From the NCBI RefSeq assembly GCF_963675975.1, contig NZ_OY780939.1, positions 868,001-932,000 on the forward strand: 64,000 bases of DNA. The letters are read 5' to 3'. The DNA is from Halarcobacter sp. GTDB lineage: Bacteria > Campylobacterota > Campylobacteria > Campylobacterales > Arcobacteraceae. Below the pieces are notes generated by a model, which worked only from the letters and a program-made list of their open reading frames with translations, was not told the DNA's origin and ran no database searches. The translations under genes were made by a program, and so were the position numbers. Below, one piece after another: positions 26,833 through 35,206 of this stretch (position 1 is its first letter; the number at the start of each line of letters is the position of its first letter).

Positions 26833-27175
26833 AAAACAATAAATATTTTCATCAGAGCATATAAGCAATTACATAAAATCAGAAGATTTATCTTTTATTT
26901 ACCTCAATTATAAAACTTTTTTGCCCTTAGTAACCTGGTATCCCTCCAAGTATTTATCACAAATAGTTTATAACAATAAAAGTCTGTCTTTTAAACCGTT
27001 TTATTCTTTTTTTGATTTTAACATTTTTGCTAAAGGGTAAGTTTAGCTTACTTTATAAAATCATATATGGTGATTATATTATTTATTATTAAAAATATGA
27101 AATTATTATATTAACCTTAATCTAAAAATTTACTTAAAATATTTATAATTAAAACTTTTTTTTATTATTTTTTTG
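26833..27175. other. Divergent intergenic region of the recoding module
   Basis: No coding frame is visible. The region must hold the promoter of the recoded gene on the minus strand. A GC-richer patch, TTGCCCTTAGTAACCTGG near 26931-26948 and TATCCCTCC after it, stands out from the AT-rich surroundings and could be part of a structured leader, but it matches no riboswitch I can name with confidence. Confidence 0.35.
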
Positions 27176-27181
27176 TATAAT
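27174..27181 (+). promoter_or_regulatory. -10 element of the UCA tRNA
   Basis: TGTATAAT ends 15 bases before the tRNA 5' end, so transcription would start about 7-9 bases upstream of the mature tRNA. The TG next to the hexamer may compensate for the lack of a recognisable -35. Confidence 0.55.
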
Positions 27182-27196
27182 TGAATCGATTAAATT

Positions 27197-27287
27197 GCGG
27201 ATGTGACATAATGGCTGTGTGCTGGGCTTCAACCCCAGATTGGACTCCAATCCAGTTACGCGGGTTCGATTCCCGTCGTCCGCTCCA
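27197..27287 (+). tRNA. Opal-decoding tRNA (anticodon UCA) with glycine-like acceptor and long variable arm
   Basis: Acceptor GCGGATG pairs with CGTCCGC. The D-arm is ACAT/GTGT, anticodon stem CTGGG/CCCAG and loop CTTCAAC, giving anticodon UCA at 27229-27231. A 21-base variable region can form ATTGGA/TCCAGT, and T-stem GCGGG/CCCGT carries loop TTCGATT. U73 and CCA end the tRNA. G1-C72, C2-G71, G3-C70 and U73 are the bacterial tRNA-Gly acceptor identity. It is not a typical selC: acceptor plus T-stem is 7+5, the D-stem is 4 bp with a normal GG-containing loop, and the discriminator is not G. It faces the recoded gene with 21 TGA codons and precedes a dsRBD-like gene by 14 bases. Confidence 0.85.
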
Positions 27288-27301
27288 ATTTAAGGACTAT
27301 T

Positions 27302-27988
27302 GTGGCAAAACATATTTATCATCTGCCTTTACAAGATACATTAAAGTTTTTTAAAGAGAATAAAACATTTATAAATGAGGGATTGAATAATACTGCTATA
27401 TTTGAATATAGGAAGCTATATGGCAGAACTTTTTATGAACTGCAAATAAAAGAATTTATTGAGTTTTTTAAAATAGACAAAGATTTATCTTATGCTTTAA
27501 AAACAATCAACTATTTTAAATCTGAAAACTTTTTAAATAATATATACACTTTCTTAAATATAGATACAAGAAATAGTAGTAAGTCTATTCCAAATAGAGA
27601 TTTTTTATACACTATGATTTATATATTTAATGACAAAAATAAGGAGCTTTGTAATAAATTTTTTCACAAAGTTTTTTTACATTTTTTTACAACACTTAAT
27701 CAAAATACGAATACACAGATAGACTATATAGACTTATCAAAAACTTTAGCAAAAAATAGAAAGATTGTCTTAAAAGATTCATTCGGAGAAAAAGAAGATA
27801 ATTCTTATTTTAAAATATTTTTAAATGATAAAATCGAAGTTGAACATTATGGAAAGTCTATAAAAACACTACGAAAAAAGGCTTACAAACAACTTTTTTA
27901 TAAGCTTTTAGATGAAGATATTATAAATAATGAAAATATAAAAGCTGTTGAAGCTAGAGAAAACTTACTCTTATATAAAGATATTTAA
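27302..27988 (+). CDS. Putative dsRNA-binding protein co-transcribed with the UCA tRNA
   Basis: The 228-residue protein has a C-terminal stretch (about residues 145-210) shaped like a double-stranded-RNA-binding domain: a helix, the strand YFKIFLNDKIEVEHYGKS, then basic KTLRKKAYKQLFYKLL. The N-terminal 140 residues are helical and unrecognised; no RNase III signature is present. It starts with GTG (after TAAGGA), 14 bases behind the tRNA CCA, so tRNA and protein share a transcript. I infer that it binds or processes the atypical tRNA or the leader hairpin of the recoded gene. The dsRBD assignment is moderate. Confidence 0.62.
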   Translation: MAKHIYHLPLQDTLKFFKENKTFINEGLNNTAIFEYRKLYGRTFYELQIKEFIEFFKIDKDLSYALKTINYFKSENFLNNIYTFLNIDTRNSSKSIPNRDFLYTMIYIFNDKNKELCNKFFHKVFLHFFTTLNQNTNTQIDYIDLSKTLAKNRKIVLKDSFGEKEDNSYFKIFLNDKIEVEHYGKSIKTLRKKAYKQLFYKLLDEDIINNENIKAVEARENLLLYKDI

Positions 27989-28328
27989 ATTATAAATTAA
28001 ATTTTATGTCTGCTTGAAAGTTGGATATTACAACAATAGATTGTTCCAATGTTTTTTTAATTCTATTTTAGTTTTGATCTGGCTACAAAAATTAGGACAC
28101 AAAATTCTGAACAGTCTTATCATTAACTTCTTATATTTTGAACACAGGTAGTAATTATAAGCTTACCGTGTTCCTCAAAGTGTTCAAAAAGTCTAAATAT
28201 TAAATTTTCTTAAACCTTTTAGAGTTTTGGAACAATAAAAGTCACTTGTTTAAATTACAAATCTAATTTTTCTTCAAGCCTTCCTTCAAAAAATATAGCA
28301 AGTTGAGAAATGGTTAAAGACTAATTCT
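27989..28328. mobile_element. IS3-like end and non-coding remnant, right of the recoding module
   Basis: TGATCTGGCTACAA (28075-28088) is the inverted copy of 21194-21207. With the following TTAGGACACAAAATT it matches the IS-like segment at 21015. The bases after it (to about 28230) have no intact frame. The remnants at 21.0-21.2 and 28.1 kb therefore flank the recoding module in opposite orientation. Confidence 0.5.
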
Positions 28329-28640
28329 TCATAGGCATAGTCCATTTCTTATTGACATATGAGTCTGATGTTTTTTAACTATTTGAGGTTCATAAGAACC
28401 GCTTTTATTTCTTGGAACATCAAGTTCAAATTCACCAACACTACTTTTCATAGTTTTAGTAGTTTTACCATTTTTTCTATTTTTATTTATCTCTGTGATA
28501 AGATGAGATTCAAGTTCTACTTGCAATGCAGCTTCTGTAAGTTGTTTGATAAGAGGAGCTAAAACTACATCTTTACCATCTTTTTTTGCATCTACTTTAA
28601 TTTGTTCAAGTGCATCTATTAAATCAAGTGTTTGATTCAT
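28329..28640 (-). pseudogene. IS256-family transposase, N-terminal fragment
   Basis: The first 90 or so residues are typical of an IS256-type (MULE) transposase N-terminus: LAPLIKQLTEAALQVELESHL, NRKNGKTTKTMKS and DVPRNKSGSYEPQIVKKHQTHMS. It then breaks off into unrelated sequence and stops at 103 residues, where the full protein would have about 400 with the DDE domain. The bases GAGTGACACAAAATCTCT near 28671 may be the original IS end. Confidence 0.8.
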
Positions 28641-29327
28641 TGTTCAATCCTTTGGAATAAATTCTATCAGAGTGACACAAAATCTCTAACACTCTCATAT
28701 AGAACAGCAACTACAATTTTTATTACTAATCTTATTTGTATAGAACTTGATTAAATTCTTAATAGTTTTTAAACAATTTATCAGATAAATACTATAAAAA
28801 ATGTACTTATAATATATAAATAATGTAAACAAGAGTGTAAACAATGTGTAAATTTAGAAGTAAAATATAGTGTAAATTATTTTTGTTTTTTTATTCTTAA
28901 AATTTGAATTCATAGTACCTATAGCTATTTAATCAGAAAAAAGGAAACGGAAGTAAAAATAAGTTAATGGTAATAATATAAAACTAATTAGGTAAATAGT
29001 TTACAAAATACATGCTAGGATGAAGTTTTATTTTTATCTTATGAAAATAAGACAATGTTTCAATTCATTGTTAAAAAATTGGGTTTGACTTAAGAGTTAT
29101 TCTATTTGTCTTAACCAAACTATATTAAAAATAGAGTGCCTTCAAAGAAGGGTGAGTTTCATCAGTTCTCGCAAAACTGTAAAGTCATAATTTTATTAAG
29201 TTATGCAAGCATTCATGAGCTAAAGATTGAACTAATGTTGATACTTCATTAGTCAAACAAAAAGTAGATTGACTCAACACATACCTGTATATTATGAGGC
29301 AGGAGAAAAAAATGATAAAGGAAATAA
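28641..29327. other. Non-coding region with GTGTAAA direct repeats
   Basis: No intact gene. Between 28822 and 28877 the motif GTAAA with G/A-TGTAAA(C/T) context occurs four times (two of them 12 bases apart), resembling iterons or recombinase arm sites. It precedes a tyrosine-recombinase gene at 29328. Confidence 0.4.
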
Positions 29328-30251
29328 ATGAGGGGTTCTGTTTATTATCAAACATCAGTTCTAACAAAGGAGATATTTGTAGAAGGTGCAAAAAAGATTG
29401 ATAGAATAAATCCAGATCACAATCATTTTAATTGTGTTGCATCATATAAAAGTATGGAAACATACAGAAGAGTTTGGAATAACTTATTTAACTATTTAAG
29501 AGAACACTGGAAGCTAAAAAACTGTGAATTAATAACATACGAACATGTTGAGGCTTATTATCTTTATAAAATTGAGTATTATCCTACAAAACAGTATGCT
29601 GAAAAAATTGTAAGTGCAATGATGAAATTAGAATTTATCTTAAATAAATATTCAAAACAAAAATATGATAATCCAATATCGTATGATTTTAGTAAACTAA
29701 AAAGACTTTTATCCGCTTCAAAAAAAATAAAATTTGTTTCTGATATAAAAAAATCTAGAGCATATATAAATCCCTATCGAATAATTGAAAATCTTGAATA
29801 TTATAACCATCAATTAGCTGCACTAATGCAGTTAGAAGGTGGAGCAAGAAGTGAGGGAGTTACTTTAATAAATAGATCTCAATTAAAAGGAATAAATATT
29901 GATGATATTACAAAAAAAGAAATTGGAGTTATTGAAACAAAAGAAAAAGGAGGTAAAGTAGGGGATATTTTAGTTTCAGTAAAGACATATGAGTTGTTGG
30001 AACAATATTTTATAGATAAAAATGTTAATAGTTTTAGAATTAAATATCAAAAGTATGCAAATGACATTAGGCAAGCTTGCTTAATGTCAAAAGAAAGTGA
30101 AAATGGTTCTCACGGTTTTCGTTGGACATTTTGTCGAAGGAGGGTGAGGGAATATCAACAATGTGGTTACTCATATGAACAGGCTTTACAAGGAGTTTCT
30201 TGGGAAATGAAACATTATAGAGCTAGTATTACTGAACATTATTTATCGTAA
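29328..30251 (+). CDS. Tyrosine recombinase-like protein
   Basis: A 307-residue protein with an N-terminal SAM-like helical domain and a C-terminal catalytic domain. Candidates for active-site residues are the Arg in LEGGARSEGVTLI, HGFR (His-x-x-Arg), a Trp/His in VSWEMKHY and the Tyr in ITEHYLS at the very end. A Lys in the beta-hairpin (ETKEKGGK) also fits. An AAAGGAAAT precedes the ATG. The sequence differs from both other recombinases in the island, so it probably came with another element. Confidence 0.7.
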   Translation: MRGSVYYQTSVLTKEIFVEGAKKIDRINPDHNHFNCVASYKSMETYRRVWNNLFNYLREHWKLKNCELITYEHVEAYYLYKIEYYPTKQYAEKIVSAMMKLEFILNKYSKQKYDNPISYDFSKLKRLLSASKKIKFVSDIKKSRAYINPYRIIENLEYYNHQLAALMQLEGGARSEGVTLINRSQLKGINIDDITKKEIGVIETKEKGGKVGDILVSVKTYELLEQYFIDKNVNSFRIKYQKYANDIRQACLMSKESENGSHGFRWTFCRRRVREYQQCGYSYEQALQGVSWEMKHYRASITEHYLS

Positions 30252-30438
30252 TTGATAACCTAACTATATTTAAATTTTCTTTTTATTAAACCTTCTTGTG
30301 TGATATAAAATTTATTAATATAAACGATATCTTATAAGTAAAATTAGAGGTAAAAAATTTAATAAAATTTTAATTTATTGTTTTAATTATGATTTTATGA
30401 TAATATACAATTCAAAGGTATTTTATTGATATATTAAT

Positions 30439-30470
30439 AGGTAAAAACCTAGGTAAAATTTGAGGTAAAA
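30439..30470 (+). repeat. Three AGGTAAAA direct repeats at 12-bp period before the Fic gene
   Basis: AGGTAAAA begins at 30439, 30451 and 30463, exactly 12 bp apart, with a fourth copy at 30348. The repeats end 30 bases before the Fic start, so they may be binding sites of a regulator, possibly the Fic protein itself through its C-terminal winged helix. Confidence 0.6.
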
Positions 30471-30499
30471 TATATTGCAAAGAATGAAGGAATATTAAA

Positions 30500-31702
30500 A
30501 TGTTTATTACCCCTGTAATCCCAGAGACAAATGAAATAAAAATAGATAACAACCTTTTAAAAAAAGCTGAAACTGTTGTTGTTGAAAGTGCAAAATTAAC
30601 AGGTGGACACAATATTCATTTTATTAGTGCTTTAAAAGAGTTACTTAGAATTACAAATAGTTATTACTCAAATAGAATTGAATCTGAAGGTACCCATCCT
30701 ATTGATATTGAAAGAGCGATGAAAAAAGATTTCTCAAGTGACATTAAAGAAAAAAATTTACAACAATTGTCTTTAATTCATATTGAAGTACAAAAATATC
30801 TTGAAAAAAAAGCTTTAGAAGATAGTGAAGATAAACTATTCTCAAAAAATACTATTCTTAATATCCATGAAAAGTTCTATTCAAAAGATGAAATGAAGCA
30901 TACTCTTGACATAAAACATGGAGATTTATCGGTTTCAATGGTGCCAGGAGAGCTCAGAGATGGACCTGTTAAAATAGGTTTACATATCCCACCAGCAGAT
31001 GACGAATTAAATTCTTGTTTTAACGAATTTGAAACTTTATATAATCAATGTATACCAAGTACTAAAACAATAAAATTAATTAATGCATTATGCTCACATC
31101 ATAGATTAGTGTATATACATCCCTTTTTTGATGGTAATGGAAGGATTTCTAGATTATATTTAGATTACCTATTTCAAAGAATAAATTTAGATGGTTATGG
31201 ACTATGGAATTTATCAAGAGGTTTAGCAAGAAATATAGATGGATACCAAGATGCCTTATCAAAAGCTGATGAACCATATAGAGGTGGATATAATGATGGC
31301 AGAGGAAATTTATCATTAAAAGGTCTTGCCTATTTTTTAGAGTTTATGTTAGATATTGCATTAGATCAAATTAGTTATATGTCAAGTGTGATTAGAATTG
31401 ACCAAATTTCATCAAGAATATCAAATTATGTAAAGTTCGCAGAGCAGAATATGTATTTTAATATAAAACCTCTACCAAAACATTCAAATATAATATTCCA
31501 AACCCTTCTAGTTCAAGGAGAAATACCTAGAAATAGTGTTAAAGATATATTGGGAGTTAGTAAACCAACGGCAATAAAAATAGTAAGAGAATTAGAAGAG
31601 AGAGGATATTTGCAATCTAGTGAACCTTCAAGCCCTATTAGGATTAAATTAAATTCACATTTTGCAGCAGAGATTATCCCTGAACTATTCCCTAAAGCTT
31701 AA
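30500..31702 (+). CDS. Fic-domain protein with C-terminal winged helix
   Basis: This 400-residue protein carries the Fic active-site motif HPFFDGNGRISR near residue 213. Fic enzymes transfer AMP or related groups to target proteins. An N-terminal segment SNRIESEG fits the inhibitory helix of class II Fic proteins, with Ser in place of the usual Gly/Asn after the Glu. The C-terminus (GVSKPTAIKIVRELEERGYLQ) is a winged helix, so it may bind DNA and regulate itself through the AGGTAAAA repeats upstream. No separate antitoxin gene is seen, in line with an intramolecular inhibitor. Confidence 0.87.
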   Translation: MFITPVIPETNEIKIDNNLLKKAETVVVESAKLTGGHNIHFISALKELLRITNSYYSNRIESEGTHPIDIERAMKKDFSSDIKEKNLQQLSLIHIEVQKYLEKKALEDSEDKLFSKNTILNIHEKFYSKDEMKHTLDIKHGDLSVSMVPGELRDGPVKIGLHIPPADDELNSCFNEFETLYNQCIPSTKTIKLINALCSHHRLVYIHPFFDGNGRISRLYLDYLFQRINLDGYGLWNLSRGLARNIDGYQDALSKADEPYRGGYNDGRGNLSLKGLAYFLEFMLDIALDQISYMSSVIRIDQISSRISNYVKFAEQNMYFNIKPLPKHSNIIFQTLLVQGEIPRNSVKDILGVSKPTAIKIVRELEERGYLQSSEPSSPIRIKLNSHFAAEIIPELFPKA

Positions 31703-31730
31703 AAGTTTGTTTTGTATAGATGATTTTATT

Positions 31731-32381
31731 TTATAACAGCTTCAACAACTTGTCATAATATTCATCAGAAAAATCTAATGATTGATAATCCTCTTCCTCT
31801 TGACATTTTTCTACAAATACAGAATCTTTTAATTGAGGAAAATACTCTTCTATATCTTTTACTTTAATCCCTTTAAATGCATTCAAATATTCTATAATAT
31901 GGAATAGAGGCATATGAATCTCATAATTTTTTACATAATTATAAAATCCTCTAAACTCTTCTTTTATTAATAAATTCAAGCCTAAATAAAATAGTTTATT
32001 TTTATCAATAACTTTACTATACTCTTCAATTAGTTTTACTTTTATATCTTCCTCACATTTAAATTTTATAACTTCTTTTATAAAATTTTGAGAGAAGGAT
32101 GAAAGATTCTCTTGATTTTTTTTAATTAGTTTCAAAAATATTAATAATTCTTGATTAGTAAAATTTGCTATAAACATCAAATACTCTTGATAAATATCTT
32201 CTTTTGAATATTGGATATTGTCAAACTTTGATATTGAACCAGTTTCTAAGAATTCTTCTATATCTTTTTCAGTTAAATATTTATGAAGTAAAGAGATTAT
32301 TGGTCTGTCCTCTTTCTTCCATATATAGTAACTATTAATACTAAAATCCATCAACTTAGATACAACTTTATGGTATGCCAT
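31731..32381 (-). CDS. Hypothetical helical protein
   Basis: A 216-residue, Glu- and Lys-rich soluble protein that I do not recognise. It is almost all helical, with no cysteine cluster and no membrane segment. It is convergent with the Fic gene (28 bases apart) and divergent from the small-membrane-protein operon. It could be an immunity or regulatory protein for either neighbour, without direct evidence. Confidence 0.55.
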   Translation of the reverse strand: MAYHKVVSKLMDFSINSYYIWKKEDRPIISLLHKYLTEKDIEEFLETGSISKFDNIQYSKEDIYQEYLMFIANFTNQELLIFLKLIKKNQENLSSFSQNFIKEVIKFKCEEDIKVKLIEEYSKVIDKNKLFYLGLNLLIKEEFRGFYNYVKNYEIHMPLFHIIEYLNAFKGIKVKDIEEYFPQLKDSVFVEKCQEEEDYQSLDFSDEYYDKLLKLL

Positions 32382-32572
32382 TTAATTCCTTTAATAGATT
32401 TTACAATTAAATTGCTTAGTAAAAAGATTAATAATATATGAATAAATATACTTTTAATATAAATATTATTAATAATATAAGAATAATATAAGTTTTATAG
32501 TACTAGAATTCATAATATATTAATATAATTATTTAGTATTCATTTATTATGAATATTAAAAAAGGAATAAAA

Positions 32573-32989
32573 ATGCTAGTACTTAAAATTATAGCAGTAG
32601 CAATAGCTCTATTTTTGCTATTTGGATTAATGATGAAATTAAATGAATATGCATATAAAAAATATAGCTATGAGTTTTTTACTGAAACAACATTTGGAAT
32701 ATATATGACTATTTATGCATCTGCTTATATTGGATATGAATGGTACATTAGTTCTTTAAAAGATGAGAAAGATATATTAAATGGAATAGTTGTAATGGTT
32801 ATCTCTTTTTTAATATTTCTTGGAACTGCTATTTATAATATTCAAAGTACTAAATTTTTATTTGGTTTAGTATTTACTATTATTCAAGCTATTTTATTTA
32901 TTCCTTTTTGTGTAATTGGACTCATAGTTATAGCTTTTGCAATAGCATACTTTTCACAAACAAAACCTGTTTATCAAGTTAATAAATAA
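32573..32989 (+). CDS. Small integral membrane protein with about four helices
   Basis: The start at 32573 is preferred to 32549 because AAAGGAAT lies 8 bases before it. The 138-residue product has four hydrophobic helices and no recognisable motif. It is the first gene of a compact operon of five small genes (to 34188), three more of which encode membrane proteins. The spacing to the next gene is 11 bases. Confidence 0.6.
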   Translation: MLVLKIIAVAIALFLLFGLMMKLNEYAYKKYSYEFFTETTFGIYMTIYASAYIGYEWYISSLKDEKDILNGIVVMVISFLIFLGTAIYNIQSTKFLFGLVFTIIQAILFIPFCVIGLIVIAFAIAYFSQTKPVYQVNK

Positions 32990-33000
32990 AAGGAGTAACT

Positions 33001-33285
33001 ATGTCTGAAGATATTGAGTGTGAAAAAGAGAAAAAGAAGTTTTTTAAATATGTAAAAGGTCTTATATTTTTAATTGCTGTTTATATAGTTTTATATTTTA
33101 CTCATAGTATAGATAAAAATAGAGTTGATAAAATAGCTATAGCATTTGAAAATAACCAAGAGCTTATTTGTGATAATAAAGTAGTATCTTCTACAAAAGG
33201 GTATAAGTACTATAAAAAAGAGTCTAACTTAATAACTGATGGTGATAATATCTTTGAATTATCAAAATGTTTAATAAAGGAGTAA
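33001..33285 (+). CDS. Small single-pass membrane protein
   Basis: 94 residues: a charged N-terminus (EDIECEKEKKKFFKYVKG), one transmembrane helix (about 20-37), then a periplasmic-type domain with two cysteines (LICDN and SKCLIK) that could form a disulfide. It follows the previous gene by 11 bases with an AAAGGAG ribosome site and precedes the next by 3 bases. Function unknown. Confidence 0.6.
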   Translation: MSEDIECEKEKKKFFKYVKGLIFLIAVYIVLYFTHSIDKNRVDKIAIAFENNQELICDNKVVSSTKGYKYYKKESNLITDGDNIFELSKCLIKE

Positions 33286-33288
33286 TTT

Positions 33289-33558
33289 ATGTCTTGTAAA
33301 TTTTATAAAACAATGAATGAGTATTTTAAAGAGTTTTATATACTTATTACAGTTAGTAGTGCCCTTGCATTAATAGTTGGATTTTTCTATTTTTTATATA
33401 TTATGGCATTTGAAAACTATGTAAAAAGTTCAAGTGATGTAAGCTTTGCTCTTATATATTTAGTTTTTTGCCTTATATCAATTGGAGTGGGAGTTGGCAT
33501 TATTGATAAAAATGATTGGAAAGAAACTATAAAAGATAAAAAAAGTGAAGAGGATTAA
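33289..33558 (+). CDS. Small two-helix membrane protein
   Basis: 89 residues with two transmembrane helices (about 16-38 and 50-70) and a charged C-terminal tail (DKNDWKETIKDKKSEED). An AAAGGAG ribosome site lies before the start. No family can be assigned. It is the third gene of the small-protein operon. Confidence 0.6.
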   Translation: MSCKFYKTMNEYFKEFYILITVSSALALIVGFFYFLYIMAFENYVKSSSDVSFALIYLVFCLISIGVGVGIIDKNDWKETIKDKKSEED

Positions 33559-33599
33559 AAAACTATTTTTTTCTCTAAATCTTTTATTACATCAAATAT

Positions 33600-33905
33600 A
33601 TGAAAATAGATGAAATTATATTACTAGGTAGTTATCTACTTATAGTTGTTCAAGTAACTATATACAATCATAAGATTATTTCAAATATAAAAAATATGAA
33701 TAAAAAAGAGATATATAGTAATCTTTACTATGAAAATAAGTTTATAAATATTTATTTACTAAGCTCTATATTTGCAGTTGGTGTATTTTACTACTATTTG
33801 TCACTGTATGCTTATATTGTATTTTTTATATTGACTATTATTTTAATGTTCTCTCTGTCTTCATTGAAGCTGCACTTTATAAAACAAATAAATAAAAAGG
33901 ATTGA
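33600..33905 (+). CDS. Small three-helix membrane protein
   Basis: 101 residues with three hydrophobic helices (about 5-23, 48-65 and 68-88) and a basic C-terminus (HFIKQINKKD). The ribosome site before the ATG is weak. It ends one base before the next gene. No motif recognised. Confidence 0.55.
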   Translation: MKIDEIILLGSYLLIVVQVTIYNHKIISNIKNMNKKEIYSNLYYENKFINIYLLSSIFAVGVFYYYLSLYAYIVFFILTIILMFSLSSLKLHFIKQINKKD

Positions 33906-33906
33906 T

Positions 33907-34188
33907 ATGTGTTTATTAAAAGATATAAAAGTTAAATGTTCTAGTTCAAAAGATGAACATCTTTGTTCTAATCATAGATTAATTTATAAAACCTGGTGTG
34001 AAGCTGGAGGATATTTAAAATTAATTGTAAATAATGTAGATGCAAGTGAAATTGAAAATATTGAATATTTTAAAGATATTTTAGTTGATTTAGAATTTGA
34101 TATTGAAAGTTTGGATTTGGATGATATGAATGATAATAGAAAACTTCATGATAAATTTCAAGACCCTATAAAATACTATATTTTATAA
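33907..34188 (+). CDS. Small soluble acidic protein
   Basis: 93 residues, with three cysteines in the first third (MCLL, VKCSS, HLCSNH), a fourth at TWCEAGG and a strongly acidic C-terminal half. It is the only soluble member of the operon. An AAAAAGGATTG motif precedes the ATG. A metal-binding role is possible from Cys/His content, but this is speculative. Confidence 0.55.
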   Translation: MCLLKDIKVKCSSSKDEHLCSNHRLIYKTWCEAGGYLKLIVNNVDASEIENIEYFKDILVDLEFDIESLDLDDMNDNRKLHDKFQDPIKYYIL

Positions 34189-34290
34189 GGTCTTACAGTT
34201 TTATGGTATTTACAAATAAAAAATTAAAAAAAGGATTTATAAAACATAATAAAATGTTTATATATCTAATAAATTATAAGGTTTTTAAAA

Positions 34291-34875
34291 ATGGTTGAGA
34301 AAATTAAAAGAATAAAAGAGAGTATTACAGAAGTAGAGTTTAAAAAATTAATGTCATATATTAGAGGTGATGAATCTATTAGAAAAAATACAAGAGACAA
34401 TTTACTTAGAACATTTATTTTTTTATACTTTTCTGGTTTGAGATTAAATGAGGTTCAGGAATTAAAAATAAAAGATATAAAAAATTTACTTGATGAGAGA
34501 ATGATAAAAGTTTATGTATCAAAAACTTCTAGTGAAAGAAAAATTTATTTATCTAGTTCATTTAAAAAAGAAATTGAGAAGGTATTTGATTTTACAAATG
34601 AAAATGATGAAAATAGAGTTATTCATAAAAGTATCAATAGAAAAGATAAGATTAATAATATTGTATTTATACAACAGGTCAATTCCAAAATGAAAGAGAT
34701 ACTTGGACCTGGATTTACTTCACATTCATTTAGACAAGGATTGATTACGGAGATGGGAAGTAAGTCTATTAATGTGAAAATTATCTCCAATTTTATTGGG
34801 CACAAAAATGTTAGTACAACTTTAGGTTATATTAGACCTACTGATGAACAAATTAGGGATGCATTGGTTAGGTAA
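34291..34875 (+). CDS. Tyrosine recombinase, catalytic domain only
   Basis: A 194-residue XerC/D-like catalytic domain. It has Arg in SGLRLNEVQEL, a Lys-containing hairpin VSKTSSERKIYL, His-x-x-Arg as HSFRQG, His in IGHKNVSTT and the nucleophile Tyr in TTLGYIRP. The N-terminal core-binding domain is missing. It may be a natural minimal recombinase or a truncation; the good start context (after a T-rich gap) and complete active site suggest function. It sits directly before a candidate structured RNA. Confidence 0.75.
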   Translation: MVEKIKRIKESITEVEFKKLMSYIRGDESIRKNTRDNLLRTFIFLYFSGLRLNEVQELKIKDIKNLLDERMIKVYVSKTSSERKIYLSSSFKKEIEKVFDFTNENDENRVIHKSINRKDKINNIVFIQQVNSKMKEILGPGFTSHSFRQGLITEMGSKSINVKIISNFIGHKNVSTTLGYIRPTDEQIRDALVR

Positions 34876-34883
34876 AATCATAC

Positions 34884-35166
34884 AGGCAGTCCTTTATGGG
34901 GTATTGCCTGTAAGCCCTAGATTTGTTTTTGGCTACACACTAAGCATTGGTGCAGAGTTATTGGAATACTGCTTCGCCGACTGATAAAACTAACTGTGTC
35001 AACTACTCACATCACTAGGGATGACACCAAATCAACCCCGATTCAATAGCCCAGGACTACTAATAAAATCAGTCTAACACCTTATTGGGGAATATCTCTT
35101 CGTTAATGAGTCAATTCAAAACACCATATACAAGTATGCTGGCAATAAATTCTGCTATAACTGCCT
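34884..35166 (-). ncRNA. Candidate structured RNA between recombinase and CBASS
   Basis: This 283-base stretch has no reading frame and is clearly richer in G+C than its neighbours. Its ends are complementary (AGGCAGT at 34884-34890 with ACTGCCT at 35160-35166). Inside, GTGTCA/TGACAC encloses CATC/GATG, and other short stems are visible. At the 3' side on the minus strand, ACAGGCA/TGCCTGT forms a hairpin followed by ATGATTTT, like a terminator. A miniature transposable element with inverted ends is the main alternative. The family is unknown to me. Confidence 0.5.
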
Positions 35167-35206
35167 CCTTGTAATCGAATTGATTTTTATTTTAACATAA
35201 ATACCA

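Noticed and set aside
26881-26960. Cyclic-di-GMP class I riboswitch before the recoded gene
   Set aside because: Only a loose resemblance of a GGATACCAGGTTACT patch to the 3' part of the motif; the diagnostic GCAAA and GACGCAAAGCC elements are absent.
27197-27287. Annotating the UCA tRNA as selC
   Set aside because: Acceptor plus T-stem is 7+5, the D-stem has 4 bp with a normal loop, and the discriminator is U instead of G. A model search would be needed to close the question completely.
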